DNA from: Ketobacter sp.
GTDB lineage: Bacteria > Pseudomonadota > Gammaproteobacteria > Pseudomonadales > Ketobacteraceae
Direction: 5' to 3'
Assembly (NCBI RefSeq): GCF_003671495.1
Contig: NZ_RCHN01000034.1
Location: 1-64,000 of the forward strand
Length of the DNA stretch: 64,000 nucleotides
In this document: positions 54,068-64,000 of the stretch, piece after piece
How the letters are laid out: each line of letters begins with the position of its first letter
Position numbering within the stretch: the stretch's first letter is position 1
Program-made: the position numbers and the translations under genes
The notes under the pieces: generated by a model
What the model saw: the letters and a program-made list of their open reading frames with translations, nothing else
Databases searched by the model: none
What the model was told of the DNA's origin: nothing

Positions 54068-56878
54068 GTGAAGCCAAAAGAACGATTTAACCTATTGAAA
54101 GGCATGGGATTACGCTCCCGAGCACTGACCATCAGTCTGGTGCCGGTGTTGGTCATCGGCCTGGTGCTGGCGAGCCTGTTCACCCTGCAGCGTTTCAGTG
54201 AACTGGACGAATCCCTGGAGAACCAGGGCGAAATGATCGCCGCCGCGTTTTCCCATGGCATTTTTGAAAGCATGACCCAGCGTCAGGGCCACACCCTGCC
54301 GTTCTACGCCCAACGCATTCTGGAAGAGGACAACGTACGCTCGGTGGCGATTCATGAAGTGGACGGCACCCTGATCACCCGCGCCGGCCCCAAAATGCGC
54401 CCCCTGCCGGAAGGCGTCGCCCTGCTGCCAGACCCGGGCTACAAACATGCCACCCACCGACTCACCGACACCACCCTGCGGGTCATTCATCCCATTTTCC
54501 CGGCCTCCTCCTACCATCCCCTGGCAGGAGGCGAAGCCAATGCCGGTTGGCTGGAAGTGGAGATTGACCGCTCCAACCTGGTCATCGCCAAATACCGCAG
54601 CCTGCTGTACACCGTCGTGCTTTTGATCCTGGCCCTGGCGGTCAGCGGCGCCGTGGCCCTGCGCTTTGCCAACGGCATTGGCCGGGTGGTGGAAGGCATC
54701 AATAATGCGCTTACGGATATGGGCAGCGGCAACCTCGAAGTAAGGCTGAAAGAGGATGCCTACGGTGAATTGCGGGCCCTGCAGTCTGCGCTCAACCAGC
54801 TGGGGTCCTCCATCCTGGAAGGCCAGCAGGAGCTGCAACAAAACGTGGACCAGGCCACCGAAGACCTGCGGGAAACCCTGGAAACCATCGAAATCCAGAA
54901 CATCGAGCTGGACCTAGCCCGCAAAGAGGCACTGGAGGCCAGCCGCATCAAGTCCGAGTTCCTGGCCAACATGTCCCATGAAATCCGCACCCCATTGAAC
55001 GGCATCATCGGCTTCACCAACCTATTGTTGAAAAGCGATATTTCCCTGACCCAACGGGATTATCTGGACACTATCCAAAAGTCCTCAGAAAGCCTGCTCT
55101 CCATCATCAACGACATCCTGGACTTCTCCAAAATCGAGGCCGGCAAACTGGTGCTGGACCAGATTCCCCTGAACTTCCAGGAGGTGGTGGAGGACGTGCT
55201 CACCATGCTGGCCCCCCTGGCCTACGAAAAGCACCTGGAACAGGTCAGCCTGTTCTATTCCGACGTGCCCACCGGGGTCATCGGCGACCCCCTGCGCCTG
55301 AAGCAGATCCTGACCAACCTGGTGAACAATGCCATCAAGTTCACCGAACATGGGGAAGTGGTGATCCGGGTAATGCTGGACGACCAGAAGGACGACATGG
55401 CCACCATCAAGGTCACCGTGTCCGACACCGGCATCGGCCTGACCAAGGAACAGCAGCGGGCCCTGTTCAGCGCCTTCCGCCAGGCCGACACCACCACCGC
55501 CCGCCGTTTTGGGGGTACCGGTCTGGGGCTGGTGATCTCCAAACACCTGGTGGAGCAGATGCGGGGGGAAATCGGCCTGGAGAGCGAACCGGGCCAAGGC
55601 TCCACATTCTGGTTCACCTTCCGCGCCAAGGTCCACAACAAGGATGCCGCCTACGTACCGCTGATCATCAACCAAAGCTGCAAGATCGCCATCTGCGACG
55701 CCAACGCCACGGTGCGGGCCAACCTGCGCAACACCCTGCAAAAACGCAAGATCGAGGTGCTGGAGTACTCTGATATCGGGGCACTGACCAACCTGCTGCG
55801 TTCCCGGGACAGCACCCTGCCCCATGCGGTGATCCTGGGGGTCAACGCCCAGAAACCCCAGTACACCGATGTCACCCAATTGTGCAAACTGAACCACCAT
55901 GGCATTCCCATCGTGCTGCATGGCAACCCGGCGGACCAGACCACCCTGGCGGAGCTGCTGGAAGGCAAGCAGCTGCCCCTGATTACCAAACCCCTGTGCC
56001 AGCAAAAAGCCTATGAGGTACTGGGAGCCCTGCTGGAATCCGATGCCTTCGATACCGGTGCCCGGGAAAGCGACAAAGTCACGGCGTCCCTGGAGGCGCT
56101 GACCGCCGCCGACCTGAACATCATCGCCGTGGACGACAACCCGGCCAACCTGAAACTGCTGTGCGCCCTGCTGGAAGACCTGAACGTATCGGTCACCGCC
56201 TGCGACAGTGGCATGAAGGCCCTGCACCAGATCGAGCAACGCAGCTTCGACCTGGTATTGATGGACATTCAGATGCCGGTGATGGACGGTGTCGAAACGG
56301 CCCGTCGTATTCGCGCTATGGAGGCCCGGGAGACCCACACCCCCATCATCGCCGTAACCGCCCACGCCCTGGCCAGTGAGAAGCATGCCCTGCTCAATTC
56401 CGGGATGGACGACTACGTCACCAAGCCCATCAACGAAGCCCAGTTAATGCACATCATCCACAAGTGGACCGGTGTCAATCTGCAGGCCGAGGAAGAGGCG
56501 GAGCCGGAAACACCCGCCAGCCCCGCCGCTCACGAACCGGTGGATATGGCATTGGGCCTGAAGCTGGCCAACAACAAAGAGGACCTGGCGGAGGAAATGC
56601 TGGAGATGCTGTTTGCATCCCTGCTGAAGGATAAAGACAGCATCCGGGTACTGCTGGAGGATGAGGATTTTGAAACCCTGCAGGAGGTCGTCCACAAACT
56701 GCATGGCGCCACCCGCTATACCGGCGTGCCCTACCTGCAGGAGGCCTCCCAGGCCCTGGAAGAAAATCTCAAGCTGGAGAACTTCGACGCGGTTCGGGTA
56801 CTGGCCAGCTCCCTGCTCAACGAAGTGGACCGGGTGATTGAATGGTGTGAACAGAATCGGGATATGGCGGCCCACTGA
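54068..56878 (+). CDS. barA: Hybrid sensor histidine kinase BarA/GacS
   Basis: 936 residues, starting at GTG. Two membrane segments (about 18-40 and 178-200) flank a periplasmic sensor. HAMP (about 200-255), HisKA with phospho-acceptor H304 (ANMSHEIRTPLNG), HATPase (N, G1, G2 boxes in NLVNNAIKFTE, DTGIGL, GGTGLGL), a first receiver lacking the aspartate motif (about 535-665), a second receiver with D733 (VLMDIQMP) and an Hpt domain with H879 (HKLHGATRY). In the family it phosphorylates UvrY/GacA and so controls small RNAs of the Csr/Rsm system. The start has no strong ribosome site; the next ATG (M13) is possible. Confidence 0.93.
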   Translation: MKPKERFNLLKGMGLRSRALTISLVPVLVIGLVLASLFTLQRFSELDESLENQGEMIAAAFSHGIFESMTQRQGHTLPFYAQRILEEDNVRSVAIHEVDGTLITRAGPKMRPLPEGVALLPDPGYKHATHRLTDTTLRVIHPIFPASSYHPLAGGEANAGWLEVEIDRSNLVIAKYRSLLYTVVLLILALAVSGAVALRFANGIGRVVEGINNALTDMGSGNLEVRLKEDAYGELRALQSALNQLGSSILEGQQELQQNVDQATEDLRETLETIEIQNIELDLARKEALEASRIKSEFLANMSHEIRTPLNGIIGFTNLLLKSDISLTQRDYLDTIQKSSESLLSIINDILDFSKIEAGKLVLDQIPLNFQEVVEDVLTMLAPLAYEKHLEQVSLFYSDVPTGVIGDPLRLKQILTNLVNNAIKFTEHGEVVIRVMLDDQKDDMATIKVTVSDTGIGLTKEQQRALFSAFRQADTTTARRFGGTGLGLVISKHLVEQMRGEIGLESEPGQGSTFWFTFRAKVHNKDAAYVPLIINQSCKIAICDANATVRANLRNTLQKRKIEVLEYSDIGALTNLLRSRDSTLPHAVILGVNAQKPQYTDVTQLCKLNHHGIPIVLHGNPADQTTLAELLEGKQLPLITKPLCQQKAYEVLGALLESDAFDTGARESDKVTASLEALTAADLNIIAVDDNPANLKLLCALLEDLNVSVTACDSGMKALHQIEQRSFDLVLMDIQMPVMDGVETARRIRAMEARETHTPIIAVTAHALASEKHALLNSGMDDYVTKPINEAQLMHIIHKWTGVNLQAEEEAEPETPASPAAHEPVDMALGLKLANNKEDLAEEMLEMLFASLLKDKDSIRVLLEDEDFETLQEVVHKLHGATRYTGVPYLQEASQALEENLKLENFDAVRVLASSLLNEVDRVIEWCEQNRDMAAH

Positions 56879-56885
56879 TCGCGGG

Positions 56886-57263
56886 CTAGGACTCCAGAAT
56901 CACAAACGCCACGGCGTGTTCTTTTTCATCCGACAGGCTTAAATGCACCCGCGCCACCCCCAGCGCCTTGGCTTTTTCATGGGCCGGGCCCGTGAGCTCA
57001 ATGAAAGGTGCGCCCTTTTCATCATTGCATACGGTGATCTGCTTCCAGGTGATGCCATCGGCAAACCCGGTGCCCATGGCTTTCACCACGGCTTCCTTGG
57101 CGGCAAAGCGTTTAGCCAGATAGGCCGCACCATTCTGCTTGCTTTCAAACTCCGCATACTCCGACTCGGTCAGCAAGCGCTGGGCAAAGCGGTTGCCATT
57201 GCTGGACAACTTGTCGTCCATGCGGCTGATGGTCACAATATCGGTGCCGATGCCGACAATCAT
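56886..57263 (-). CDS. acpS: Holo-[acyl-carrier-protein] synthase
   Basis: 125 residues. Transfers 4'-phosphopantetheine from CoA to apo-ACP. Signature residues are GIGTDIV (metal Asp) and [13 protein letters not shown] (metal Glu). Its start overlaps the end of pdxJ by 4 bp, the usual pdxJ-acpS coupling. It ends 8 bp from the convergent barA gene with no terminator visible between them. Confidence 0.96.
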   Translation of the reverse strand: MIVGIGTDIVTISRMDDKLSSNGNRFAQRLLTESEYAEFESKQNGAAYLAKRFAAKEAVVKAMGTGFADGITWKQITVCNDEKGAPFIELTGPAHEKAKALGVARVHLSLSDEKEHAVAFVILES

Positions 57264-58003
57264 CGACTGGCCTGCAACATGAGCCGTTTCATCTCTCTCA
57301 CCGCCTCACCCAACCCACTGAACAGCGCACGCGCCACAATCCCGTGGCCAATGTTCAGCTCGTTAATATCGGCAATGGCGGCGATGGGCTCCACGTTGTG
57401 GTAATGCAACCCGTGACCGGCGTTCACCACCAACCCCAGGCGACTGCCCAATGCCACTCCTTTTTTAATCCGCTCCAGCTCTGCCAACTGGGCCTGTTCG
57501 GTTTCAGCATCCGCGTAGGCGCCGGTGTGGATCTCGATGACCGGAGCACCGGATTGTTTGGCCGCCCTGATTTGCTCTTCGTCAGCGTCAATGAACAAGG
57601 ATACTTCGATGCCTGCTGCCGCCAGACGGGAGACCGCATCCTGAATCCGGTCCAGCTGCCCGGCCACGTCCAGGCCACCCTCGGTGGTCAGTTCTTCCCG
57701 CTTTTCCGGCACCAGGCAACAGTGGGCGGGCGCCACCGACAAGGCAAATTCAATCATTTCCTCAGTCACCGCCATTTCCAGATTCATGCGGGTCTGCAAT
57801 GTCTCCATCATCACCCGCACATCCCGTTCCTGGATGTGCCGCCGATCTTCCCGCAGGTGCACGGTGATGCCGTCGGCTCCGGCTTCTTCGGCCACCATGG
57901 CTGCCTGGACCGGGTCCGGATAGCGCGTACCTCGGGCCTGCCGCAAGGTGGCAATATGATCCACGTTCACACCCAATAGAATTCGCTTGTGTTGATTCTG
58001 CAC
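57260..58003 (-). CDS. pdxJ: Pyridoxine 5'-phosphate synthase
   Basis: 247 residues. TIM-barrel enzyme joining 1-deoxyxylulose 5-phosphate and 3-amino-2-oxopropyl phosphate to make pyridoxine 5'-phosphate. The N-terminal [18 protein letters not shown] and [14 protein letters not shown] are diagnostic, and GHGLHYHNV closes the active site. It lies downstream of recO after 94 bp and is coupled to acpS. Confidence 0.97.
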   Translation of the reverse strand: MQNQHKRILLGVNVDHIATLRQARGTRYPDPVQAAMVAEEAGADGITVHLREDRRHIQERDVRVMMETLQTRMNLEMAVTEEMIEFALSVAPAHCCLVPEKREELTTEGGLDVAGQLDRIQDAVSRLAAAGIEVSLFIDADEEQIRAAKQSGAPVIEIHTGAYADAETEQAQLAELERIKKGVALGSRLGLVVNAGHGLHYHNVEPIAAIADINELNIGHGIVARALFSGLGEAVREMKRLMLQASR

Positions 58004-58097
58004 GAAGATAACCTTTGCATGTTGATGACTGAACTGTAATGCCTGAATTGGAATATTTAAGCTTTATCGCCTGGTTCAGGATGAATGATCGTTGATG

Positions 58098-58814
58098 TCA
58101 GGGTGACAGCTGCTTGAACAACTCGCGGCTATGCAAGGGTTTGTCCCCCAAATGAGGCGCCAACGCCAGCCGGCTCAACCTTTTCGCCGCTTGCGCCACC
58201 TCCGAATCATGATAAGCGTGACGCTCGATGGCAAGCAAGTGCTCACCACTGAAGCAGCGGGTACGCAGCGGTTGCTCCAGGGTCAACGGCGAGGTGGGGA
58301 CAAACCCCTGGTCCGGCACATAAAGGTAATGCTGTTGTGAGCGAATGGCCTCGCCCTCAGCATCCCACAGCAGGGTCAGCTCGTATCCCAGCTCGGCGAG
58401 CAACTGCCGTTCGAAGCGGCGCAGAATGGGTTCGATGGGTTCCGTCCGCAACGCCTGAATCACCTGCTGGTAAAAGGCAAATAACGGGGCGCTGGCCTCT
58501 TCCCGATGCAGCAGACGGACCAGCAATTCATTGATATACAGGCCGCTGTACAACTGGGCTCCCACCAGAAACACCGATGGTCCGGCTGCTTCCAACAGGC
58601 GACCGGATTTCAGCTCATTGCGCCCCTCAAACCCCACCGCTAGAGGCGAAAAAGGCTGCAGCAGGCGGCCTTTGGCGCCCTGCTTACCGGCTTTGCGTAC
58701 GCCTTTGTACAGCAACGAAACCCGACCATGATGTTGCAGCAGAAAATCGCCGATGACACTGCTGTCCCGGTAGGGACGACTGTGCAGCAGATAGCCCAGA
58801 TCAGTATTGGCCAT
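58098..58814 (-). CDS. recO: DNA repair protein RecO
   Basis: 238 residues. Recombination mediator that loads RecA with RecR. An N-terminal OB fold ([18 protein letters not shown]) and a helical C-terminal domain are recognisable; the zinc-binding cysteines of some RecO proteins are absent, as in many gammaproteobacteria. It overlaps the end of era by 14 bp, the conserved rnc-era-recO arrangement. Confidence 0.94.
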   Translation of the reverse strand: MANTDLGYLLHSRPYRDSSVIGDFLLQHHGRVSLLYKGVRKAGKQGAKGRLLQPFSPLAVGFEGRNELKSGRLLEAAGPSVFLVGAQLYSGLYINELLVRLLHREEASAPLFAFYQQVIQALRTEPIEPILRRFERQLLAELGYELTLLWDAEGEAIRSQQHYLYVPDQGFVPTSPLTLEQPLRTRCFSGEHLLAIERHAYHDSEVAQAAKRLSRLALAPHLGDKPLHSRELFKQLSP

Positions 58815-59703
58815 CGTCGTAGCCCAGGCTACGCAGGGCTCGTTCGTCGTCCGACCATCCGCTCTTGACCTTCACCCACAGCTTGAGCATGACCTTGGCA
58901 TCCATCAGGGTTTCGATGTCCTGTCGCGCCTCGGTGCCTACCTTGCGCAAGCGGTCGCCTTTATCACCAATCACAATGCGCTTCTGGCTGGCTTTTTCCA
59001 CCAGGATCAGGGCGCTGATGTGCCAGACATTGTTTTCGCATTCGAATTCTTCAATTTCCACCGAGCAGGAGTAAGGCAACTCCTTGCCCAGTTGCCGCAT
59101 GAGTTTCTCCCGCACCGCTTCAGCCGCCAGAAAACGCATGGAGCGGTCCGTGATCTGGTCTTCGGGATAGAAGAACTCGCTTTCCGGCAGGCGCTGGTGT
59201 ATTTCGGCTTCCAACTGTTCCAGCTGGCGATTACGCAGGGCCGAGATCGGAACGATGGCAGCAAAGTCCCGCTTTTGCGACAGGGATTCAATATGGGGCA
59301 GCAACGCGGCTTTGTCCTCGATGGAATCCAGCTTATTGATGGCCAGAATCACCGGCGCCCGGTTGGAACGCAGCTTCTGCAGCACGTGATCATCCCCCTC
59401 GTTCCACTTGAGGGCATCCACCACCATCACAATCACATCCACGTCTTTCACCGAGCCGGTGGCAGCACGGTTCATCATACGGTTAATGGCCCGCGGTTCC
59501 TGTTGGTGGATGCCGGGTGTATCCACATAGATTGCCTGCACATTGCCTTCGGTTTTAATGCCCAGGACACGGTGACGGGTGGTCTGGGGTTTGCGGGAGG
59601 TGATACTGATTTTCTGCCCCAACAGATGATTCATCAGGGTGGATTTGCCCACATTGGGCCGCCCCACAATGGCCACGTAGCCACAGCGCGTATTATCCGA
59701 CAT
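58801..59703 (-). CDS. era: GTPase Era
   Basis: 300 residues from the ATG at 59703; AAGGTG lies 6-7 bp upstream, so a second ATG two codons earlier and longer frames inside rnc are disfavoured. G1 is [11 protein letters not shown]3 DTPGIH, G4 NKLD, and the C-terminal KH domain has [14 protein letters not shown]. It binds 16S rRNA near the 3' end during 30S maturation. It overlaps rnc by 11 bp. Confidence 0.96.
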   Translation of the reverse strand: MSDNTRCGYVAIVGRPNVGKSTLMNHLLGQKISITSRKPQTTRHRVLGIKTEGNVQAIYVDTPGIHQQEPRAINRMMNRAATGSVKDVDVIVMVVDALKWNEGDDHVLQKLRSNRAPVILAINKLDSIEDKAALLPHIESLSQKRDFAAIVPISALRNRQLEQLEAEIHQRLPESEFFYPEDQITDRSMRFLAAEAVREKLMRQLGKELPYSCSVEIEEFECENNVWHISALILVEKASQKRIVIGDKGDRLRKVGTEARQDIETLMDAKVMLKLWVKVKSGWSDDERALRSLGYDDGQY

Positions 59704-60388
59704 GTTCATCACCTTCCAGTTCAGCCAGGACCTTGCCAGCGGCAATCTGCTCGGCCTGGCGTCGACTCTGCCCTTCCGCCACTGCGGACAAAGACAGTTC
59801 AGTCACGTTGCAACTCACAACAAAATTCTGGGCATGGGATTTGCCCGACACATCCACGATATCGTAATCCGGCAAGCCCAACTTGCGCGCCTGCAGCAGC
59901 TCCTGCAAGCGGGTCTTGTTGTCTTTGGTGGTATCTTCCAGCGTGATGTCGTCCAGACGCTGCTGGAACCAGTTCAACACCAGTTGCCTGGCCTGCACCA
60001 TGCCACTGTCCAGATACACCGCACCGATAATGGCTTCCACCGCATCTGCCAGAATGGAATCCCGACGATGACCGCCGGATTTCATCTCCCCCGGCCCCAA
60101 TTGCAGGCAAGGCCCCAACTGCAGCTGCTTGGCTACTTTGGTCAGGGTTACGCCCTTCACCAGACTGGCCCGCAAACGACTGAGCTGACCTTCTCTGGCC
60201 TGGGGAAACTTCTGAAAGAGCGCTTCGCCAATGACGAAATTCAGGATGGAATCCCCCAGGAATTCCAGACGTTCGTTATTGTGTGATCCGTTACAACTGC
60301 GGTGGGTCAGTGCCAGTTCCAGCAGCTCCGGGCGCTGAAACTGGTAGTCGATGGTGCGGCAGAGCTCTGTGAGGTGTTTGTCCATCAA
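59693..60388 (-). CDS. rnc: Ribonuclease III
   Basis: 231 residues. Double-strand-specific endonuclease that processes rRNA and some mRNAs. The nuclease signature is [18 protein letters not shown], the second acidic motif is in [16 protein letters not shown], and a dsRNA-binding domain fills the C-terminus (TRLQELLQ...[19 protein letters not shown] in parts). It overlaps the DUF4845 gene by 4 bp and era by 11 bp. Confidence 0.96.
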   Translation of the reverse strand: MMDKHLTELCRTIDYQFQRPELLELALTHRSCNGSHNNERLEFLGDSILNFVIGEALFQKFPQAREGQLSRLRASLVKGVTLTKVAKQLQLGPCLQLGPGEMKSGGHRRDSILADAVEAIIGAVYLDSGMVQARQLVLNWFQQRLDDITLEDTTKDNKTRLQELLQARKLGLPDYDIVDVSGKSHAQNFVVSCNVTELSLSAVAEGQSRRQAEQIAAGKVLAELEGDEHVG

Positions 60389-60762
60389 CGCTTGGATTGC
60401 ACGGTGGCACTGTGATCGAAACTCAGCACGGCATCTATGTTGCCGTACAGGGGAACACGGCGTTCGTACACGATCTGAATGGTGACCTCACCGTCTTCTT
60501 TCTGAATGATGATTTCATCCTTCGACAGCTCCACCCCATTGACCTGAAGGCGCTTGTTGAAGGTGGTCCGGATTTCCTTGGGGCCCATGCTGCGGGTGGT
60601 ATCTTCCTCAGCGATATTCTTGAGCGCTGTTTTCACCGCCATATCATCAAAATAAGGCGCCCACAGTTTCATGGCCGTGACGGCAATGAAAATCAGCACC
60701 AGAATGATGAACATGGTTGCGTACATTGAGGAGCCGATCTGCTTGTTTTTGTCCATGCGCAT
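60385..60762 (-). CDS. DUF4845 membrane protein
   Basis: 125 residues. One N-terminal membrane segment (about 12-32, MYATMFIILVLIFIAVTAM) and a small extracytoplasmic domain, consistent with DUF4845. The family is regularly found between lepB and rnc in Pseudomonadales and looks pilin-like at its N-terminus, but function is unknown. It overlaps rnc by 4 bp. Confidence 0.9.
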   Translation of the reverse strand: MRMDKNKQIGSSMYATMFIILVLIFIAVTAMKLWAPYFDDMAVKTALKNIAEEDTTRSMGPKEIRTTFNKRLQVNGVELSKDEIIIQKEDGEVTIQIVYERRVPLYGNIDAVLSFDHSATVQSKR

Positions 60763-60791
60763 GGTGATAACCTCTAACGGAAGCCCGCTGT

Positions 60792-61541
60792 CTATTCCAC
60801 AAAACGGTTGCGTTCAAAGCTGGGCACCCACCCCGGCATACTCATCCAGATGGCAAAGGCCCTGCCGACCACATACTTATCGGGCACGAACCCCCAGAAG
60901 CGGCTGTCCCGGCTGTTATCGCGGTTATCTCCCAGCACAAAGTAGTGCCCTTCCGGCACAGTCCAGGTTTTGGCGCGTTCAGCGGGCCGTTCCAGGGTGA
61001 TCATAATGTCGTGTTCAATGCCACCCAGTGTCTCATTATAGATTTTAATTTGCGGTTGAGCGGGTGGAAGTTGGGCTTCCAGCAGCTGATTGACGGGCTC
61101 TCCGTTCAAATAGATGACCTTGTTCTCATAACGAACTTCATCACCGGGCACACCCACCACCCTCTTTATGTAGTTGATACTGGGGTTTTCGGGGTATTTG
61201 AACACCATAATGTCGCCGGTTTTTGGCTCACCAATGGGGATGATTTCCGTGCCCAGTATGGGCAACCGAAGGCCATAAGCAAACTTGTTCACCAGGATGT
61301 AGTCCCCTACCAGCAAGGTGGGGATCATGGAACCGGTGGGGATTTTGAACGGCTCCACCAGAAACGAGCGCAGCACCAGCACAATCACCAGCACAGGAAA
61401 AAAAGAGGCCGGAAACTCCACCCACTGGGGCGCGGCCTCTTCAGCACTGCGCTTGCGTTTCAGTACCAGCAGATCCAGTAAATAGAAAAACCCCGTGAAG
61501 GCAACCAACGCCACCAGAACAATTGCAAAATCAAAATCCAT
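60792..61541 (-). CDS. lepB: Signal peptidase I
   Basis: 249 residues. Membrane serine peptidase cleaving Sec and Tat signal peptides. Two N-terminal membrane segments (about 6-26 and 46-62) precede the catalytic serine S71 (PTGSMIPTL) and lysine K126 (INYIKRVVGVPGDEV). GDNRDNSRDSR is the conserved box E. It starts 3 bp after lepA stops, the normal lepA-lepB pairing. Confidence 0.97.
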   Translation of the reverse strand: MDFDFAIVLVALVAFTGFFYLLDLLVLKRKRSAEEAAPQWVEFPASFFPVLVIVLVLRSFLVEPFKIPTGSMIPTLLVGDYILVNKFAYGLRLPILGTEIIPIGEPKTGDIMVFKYPENPSINYIKRVVGVPGDEVRYENKVIYLNGEPVNQLLEAQLPPAQPQIKIYNETLGGIEHDIMITLERPAERAKTWTVPEGHYFVLGDNRDNSRDSRFWGFVPDKYVVGRAFAIWMSMPGWVPSFERNRFVE

Positions 61542-61544
61542 TCT

Positions 61545-63362
61545 TTACTTATCCACCTTTAACACTGCCAGGAACGCATCCTGGGGAATTTCCACCCGGC
61601 CGACCTGTTTCATGCGCTTCTTACCTTCTTTTTGCTTCTCCAGCAGTTTGCGCTTGCGGCTGACGTCACCACCGTAACACTTGGCCAGTACGTTCTTGCG
61701 CAGGGCCTTCACAGTTTGGCGGGCGATGATTTTGCTGCCGATGGCGGCCTGAATGGCCACATCAAACATTTGGCGGGGAATCAGCTCCTTCATGCGCTCG
61801 GTCAGGGCCCGGCCGCGGTATTCAGCCTGATCCCGGTGACAGATGATGGCCAGGGCATCGACTTTTTCGCCGTTGATCATCACATCCACCCGCACCAGAT
61901 TGCTGGGCTCAAAGCGCTTGAAGGTGTAATCCAGCGACGCATAGCCGCGACTGGTGGATTTCAGCTTATCAAAGAAATCCAGCACCACCTCACTCATGGG
62001 AATCTCATAATGCAGCGCCACCTGCTTGCCCATGAACTGCATATTCTTCTGCACCCCTCGCTTTTCCACGCAGAGCGTGATGACGTTGCCCAGAAACTCC
62101 TGAGGCACCAGGATATTCACGTCGGCAATGGGTTCGCGGAACTCCTCCACCTTAGACGGGTCCGGCAGGTCGGAGGGATTGTCCACCAGCACCACTTCAC
62201 CACTTTTGAGCATCAGCTCATAGACCACTGTGGGGGCAGTGGTGATCAGGTCAAGGTCGTATTCCCGCTCCAGGCGCTCCTGAATGATCTCCATATGGAG
62301 CATGCCCAGGAACCCGCAACGGAAGCCAAAGCCCAATGCATCCGAAGTTTCAGGTTCGTACTGCAGGGAGGCGTCATTCAGGCTCAACTTGCCCAGGGCA
62401 TCCCGGAAATGCTCATAATCATCAGAGCTGACCGGGAACAGGCCCGCATAAACCTGCGGCTTGACCCGCTTGAACCCGGCCAAGCTGGGCACATCCGGCG
62501 TTTTCGAATGGGTCAGGGTATCCCCCACCGGCGCTCCGTGAATGTCTTTGATGCCGGCCACCACAAAGCCCACTTCGCCGGCTTCCAACACGTCGGTTTC
62601 CAGCTGCTTGGGGGTAAACACTCCCACGGCATCCACCACATGGTCACGGCGGGTGGATTTCACCAGAATCTTCTCGCCTTTACGAATGCGGCCGTGCACT
62701 ACCCGGATCAACGACACCACGCCCAGGTAGTTATCGAACCAGGAATCGATGATCAGGCACTGCAATTTACCATCGCGGTCACCCTGGGGAGCGGGGATGG
62801 TATGCACCAGGCGCTCCAGCAGATCAGGCACCCCGATTCCGGTCTTGGCGCTCACCTGGGCGGCGTCCGTGGCTTCGATGCCAATGATCTCTTCAATCTC
62901 CTGGCTCACCCGCTCCGGTTCCGCCTGGGGCAGGTCGATTTTGTTCAGTACGGGCATGACCTCCAGCCCCTGATCGATGGCGGTATAGCAGTTGGCCACC
63001 GACTGGGCCTCCACCCCTTGACCGGCGTCCACCACCAACAGGGCGCCTTCACAGGCCGACAGGGAGCGGGACACCTCGTAGGAGAAATCCACGTGCCCGG
63101 GCGTATCAATGAAGTTCAGCTGGTACTTTTCGCCGTTGCGGGCTTTGTAATACAGGGTCACGCTCTGGGCTTTGATGGTGATCCCACGCTCGCGCTCAAT
63201 ATCCATGGAATCAAGCACTTGTGCCGCCATCTCCCGCTCAGTCAGGCCGCCGCATTCCTGGATAAAGCGGTCTGCCAATGTGGATTTGCCGTGGTCGATG
63301 TGGGCAATAATGGAAAAGTTTCTGATGTGGCTGATGTCTGTCACAGGCGCGGTGTACTTCAA
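61545..63362 (-). CDS. lepA: Elongation factor 4
   Basis: 605 residues. Ribosome-binding GTPase affecting initiation and back-translocation. G1 is [11 protein letters not shown]2 RGITIKAQ, G3 DTPGHVDF and G4 NKIDLP. The C-terminal LepA-specific domain contains [14 protein letters not shown] and [11 protein letters not shown]. The ATG at 63362 gives an 11-residue leader before the conserved [17 protein letters not shown], as in homologues. Confidence 0.97.
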   Translation of the reverse strand: MKYTAPVTDISHIRNFSIIAHIDHGKSTLADRFIQECGGLTEREMAAQVLDSMDIERERGITIKAQSVTLYYKARNGEKYQLNFIDTPGHVDFSYEVSRSLSACEGALLVVDAGQGVEAQSVANCYTAIDQGLEVMPVLNKIDLPQAEPERVSQEIEEIIGIEATDAAQVSAKTGIGVPDLLERLVHTIPAPQGDRDGKLQCLIIDSWFDNYLGVVSLIRVVHGRIRKGEKILVKSTRRDHVVDAVGVFTPKQLETDVLEAGEVGFVVAGIKDIHGAPVGDTLTHSKTPDVPSLAGFKRVKPQVYAGLFPVSSDDYEHFRDALGKLSLNDASLQYEPETSDALGFGFRCGFLGMLHMEIIQERLEREYDLDLITTAPTVVYELMLKSGEVVLVDNPSDLPDPSKVEEFREPIADVNILVPQEFLGNVITLCVEKRGVQKNMQFMGKQVALHYEIPMSEVVLDFFDKLKSTSRGYASLDYTFKRFEPSNLVRVDVMINGEKVDALAIICHRDQAEYRGRALTERMKELIPRQMFDVAIQAAIGSKIIARQTVKALRKNVLAKCYGGDVSRKRKLLEKQKEGKKRMKQVGRVEIPQDAFLAVLKVDK

Positions 63363-63472
63363 ATAAAGGGGTCATAGGGAAAAACTGCGGCAATTCTACC
63401 GATTTTCACTCATCCTTGCATTAGATGAATACCGCCGCATTAACTGTCTGACAAATAAGGAAATAATCCCGG

Positions 63473-63913
63473 CTATTGAGGCCCGCCGCAGAGTCGGCGC
63501 AGTACCACAGGTTGATAGCGTTCATCGTGTCGATTGCGGTGGAAATGCCAGCGCAGCGCAACAAAGCCCAGCGCCAGCCCGGCCAATCCTGCCAGGGCAG
63601 TAATCAGATCCTCCCCCCAACCGGCGTCTGCCAGCAGCACCGCCACCAACATGGCCAGCAAGGGCATGAGGTAAGCCAGCAGGGAGCTCTTCACCATGAT
63701 TTCTTCCGGCACGCCCACAATCACCTGGTCGCCAATGGCCACATCGATGTCGCACAGTGCCTGCATATGAATGGCGTTTCGTCCCAGCTTGGCCAACGAG
63801 CTGTGACCGCACCCTGCTTTCGCCGAGCAACTGTCACAGGCAGACTGACGGATTGTTTCGACCCAGGCGAATCCTGGGTCTGTGGCCACCACCCGGCCGG
63901 TTTCTTCAATCAT
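63473..63913 (-). CDS. rseC: SoxR-reducing system / sigma-E regulatory protein RseC (MucC)
   Basis: 146 residues. RseC/MucC family: an N-terminal cysteine cluster (CDSCSAKAGCG) follows VVATDPGFAWVET, then two membrane segments (about 78-96 and 103-122) and a short basic tail. It is an inner-membrane protein linked to sigma-E regulation and SoxR reduction. It lies between a probable rseB and lepA; a mucD-type protease gene, common at this spot in Pseudomonas, is absent. Confidence 0.92.
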   Translation of the reverse strand: MIEETGRVVATDPGFAWVETIRQSACDSCSAKAGCGHSSLAKLGRNAIHMQALCDIDVAIGDQVIVGVPEEIMVKSSLLAYLMPLLAMLVAVLLADAGWGEDLITALAGLAGLALGFVALRWHFHRNRHDERYQPVVLRRLCGGPQ

Positions 63914-63954
63914 GACTTCGCCACAGGGAGAGAATGAAGCCTCACTGTATCCAA

Positions 63955-64000
63955 TCAGTGGGCATCAGCCAAGGGTTTTACACTGGCAGCGATGCGCTCA
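63955..64000 (-). CDS. 3' end of a probable rseB (mucB) gene, cut by the window edge
   Basis: The last 14 codons before a TGA at 63955-63957 read ERIAASVKPLADAH. Gene order (rseC immediately downstream) and the RIAxSV-like tail suggest RseB/MucB, the periplasmic regulator of anti-sigma factor RseA/MucA. Too little is present for a firm call. Confidence 0.45.
   Translation of the reverse strand, partial: ERIAASVKPLADAH

Noticed and set aside
61632-63377. 581-codon plus-strand frame
   Set aside because: Antisense to lepA over nearly its full length; no domain recognised.

Overview
The window is a dense, moderately GC-rich gammaproteobacterial chromosome segment. Gene order matches Pseudomonadales/Oceanospirillales-type marine bacteria: map-glnD-dapC-dapD-dapE, a mazG-relA-rlmD/cysM/barA block, and acpS-pdxJ-recO-era-rnc-lepB-lepA-rseC. 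Several lipid-linked genes (MpaB-like oxygenase, FabY-type ketosynthase, thiolase, iron alcohol dehydrogenase beside an SCP2-like protein, acyl-CoA-binding protein) suggest a hydrocarbon- or lipid-using relative of Alcanivorax, Ketobacter or Marinobacter. The genus is inference only.

Layout. 1-8.8 kb: a likely divergent rpsB promoter, then map, glnD and the succinylase lysine/diaminopimelate genes dapC, dapD and dapE, with an ArsC-like protein and two unrecognised genes. 8.8-17.6 kb: accessory metabolism, namely an MpaB/DUF2236 oxygenase, an O-methyltransferase, a molybdopterin oxidoreductase behind a structured leader, a DUF4382 lipoprotein, a MerR regulator, a PF10118 metal-dependent hydrolase and a PhaC-like alpha/beta hydrolase. 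17.9-21.5 kb: an AT-rich defence island, a complete retron of the Ec78 (type I-A) kind made of msr-msd RNA, reverse transcriptase, PtuA-like ATPase and PtuB-like HNH nuclease, lying beside tRNA-Leu(TAG). 22.1-28.9 kb: a response regulator with a degenerate GGDEF domain, a coiled-coil membrane protein, an SDR/esterase pair, a secreted protein and a GGDEF-EAL protein. 29-37 kb: thiolase, FabY, then a leucine dehydrogenase/branched-chain 2-oxoacid dehydrogenase operon (E1 alpha, E1 beta, E2, no E3). 37-44.9 kb: a 7TMR-DISM-PAS-GGDEF-EAL protein, DUF1499, CmoM, a small unknown protein, iron alcohol dehydrogenase, SCP2-like protein, DUF2789 and acyl-CoA-binding protein. 44.9-64 kb: moeA-moaB-moaA, mazG, relA, rlmD, a 3'-5' exonuclease, cysM, barA, then the acpS-to-rseC block and the last codons of a probable rseB.

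How it fits together. The moa/moe genes could supply cofactor to the molybdopterin oxidoreductase. Leucine dehydrogenase feeds 2-oxoacids to the E1/E2 complex, giving branched acyl-CoA. relA, barA and the cyclic-di-GMP proteins form a signalling layer.

The most notable element is the retron. Its non-coding RNA can be drawn from sequence alone: an 8-bp a1/a2 pair, a predicted branching G, an msr hairpin, a 23-bp perfect msd stem and a matching promoter. Two other intergenic regions (5838-5918 and 11009-11077) fold on paper as three-way junctions and have no explanation here.
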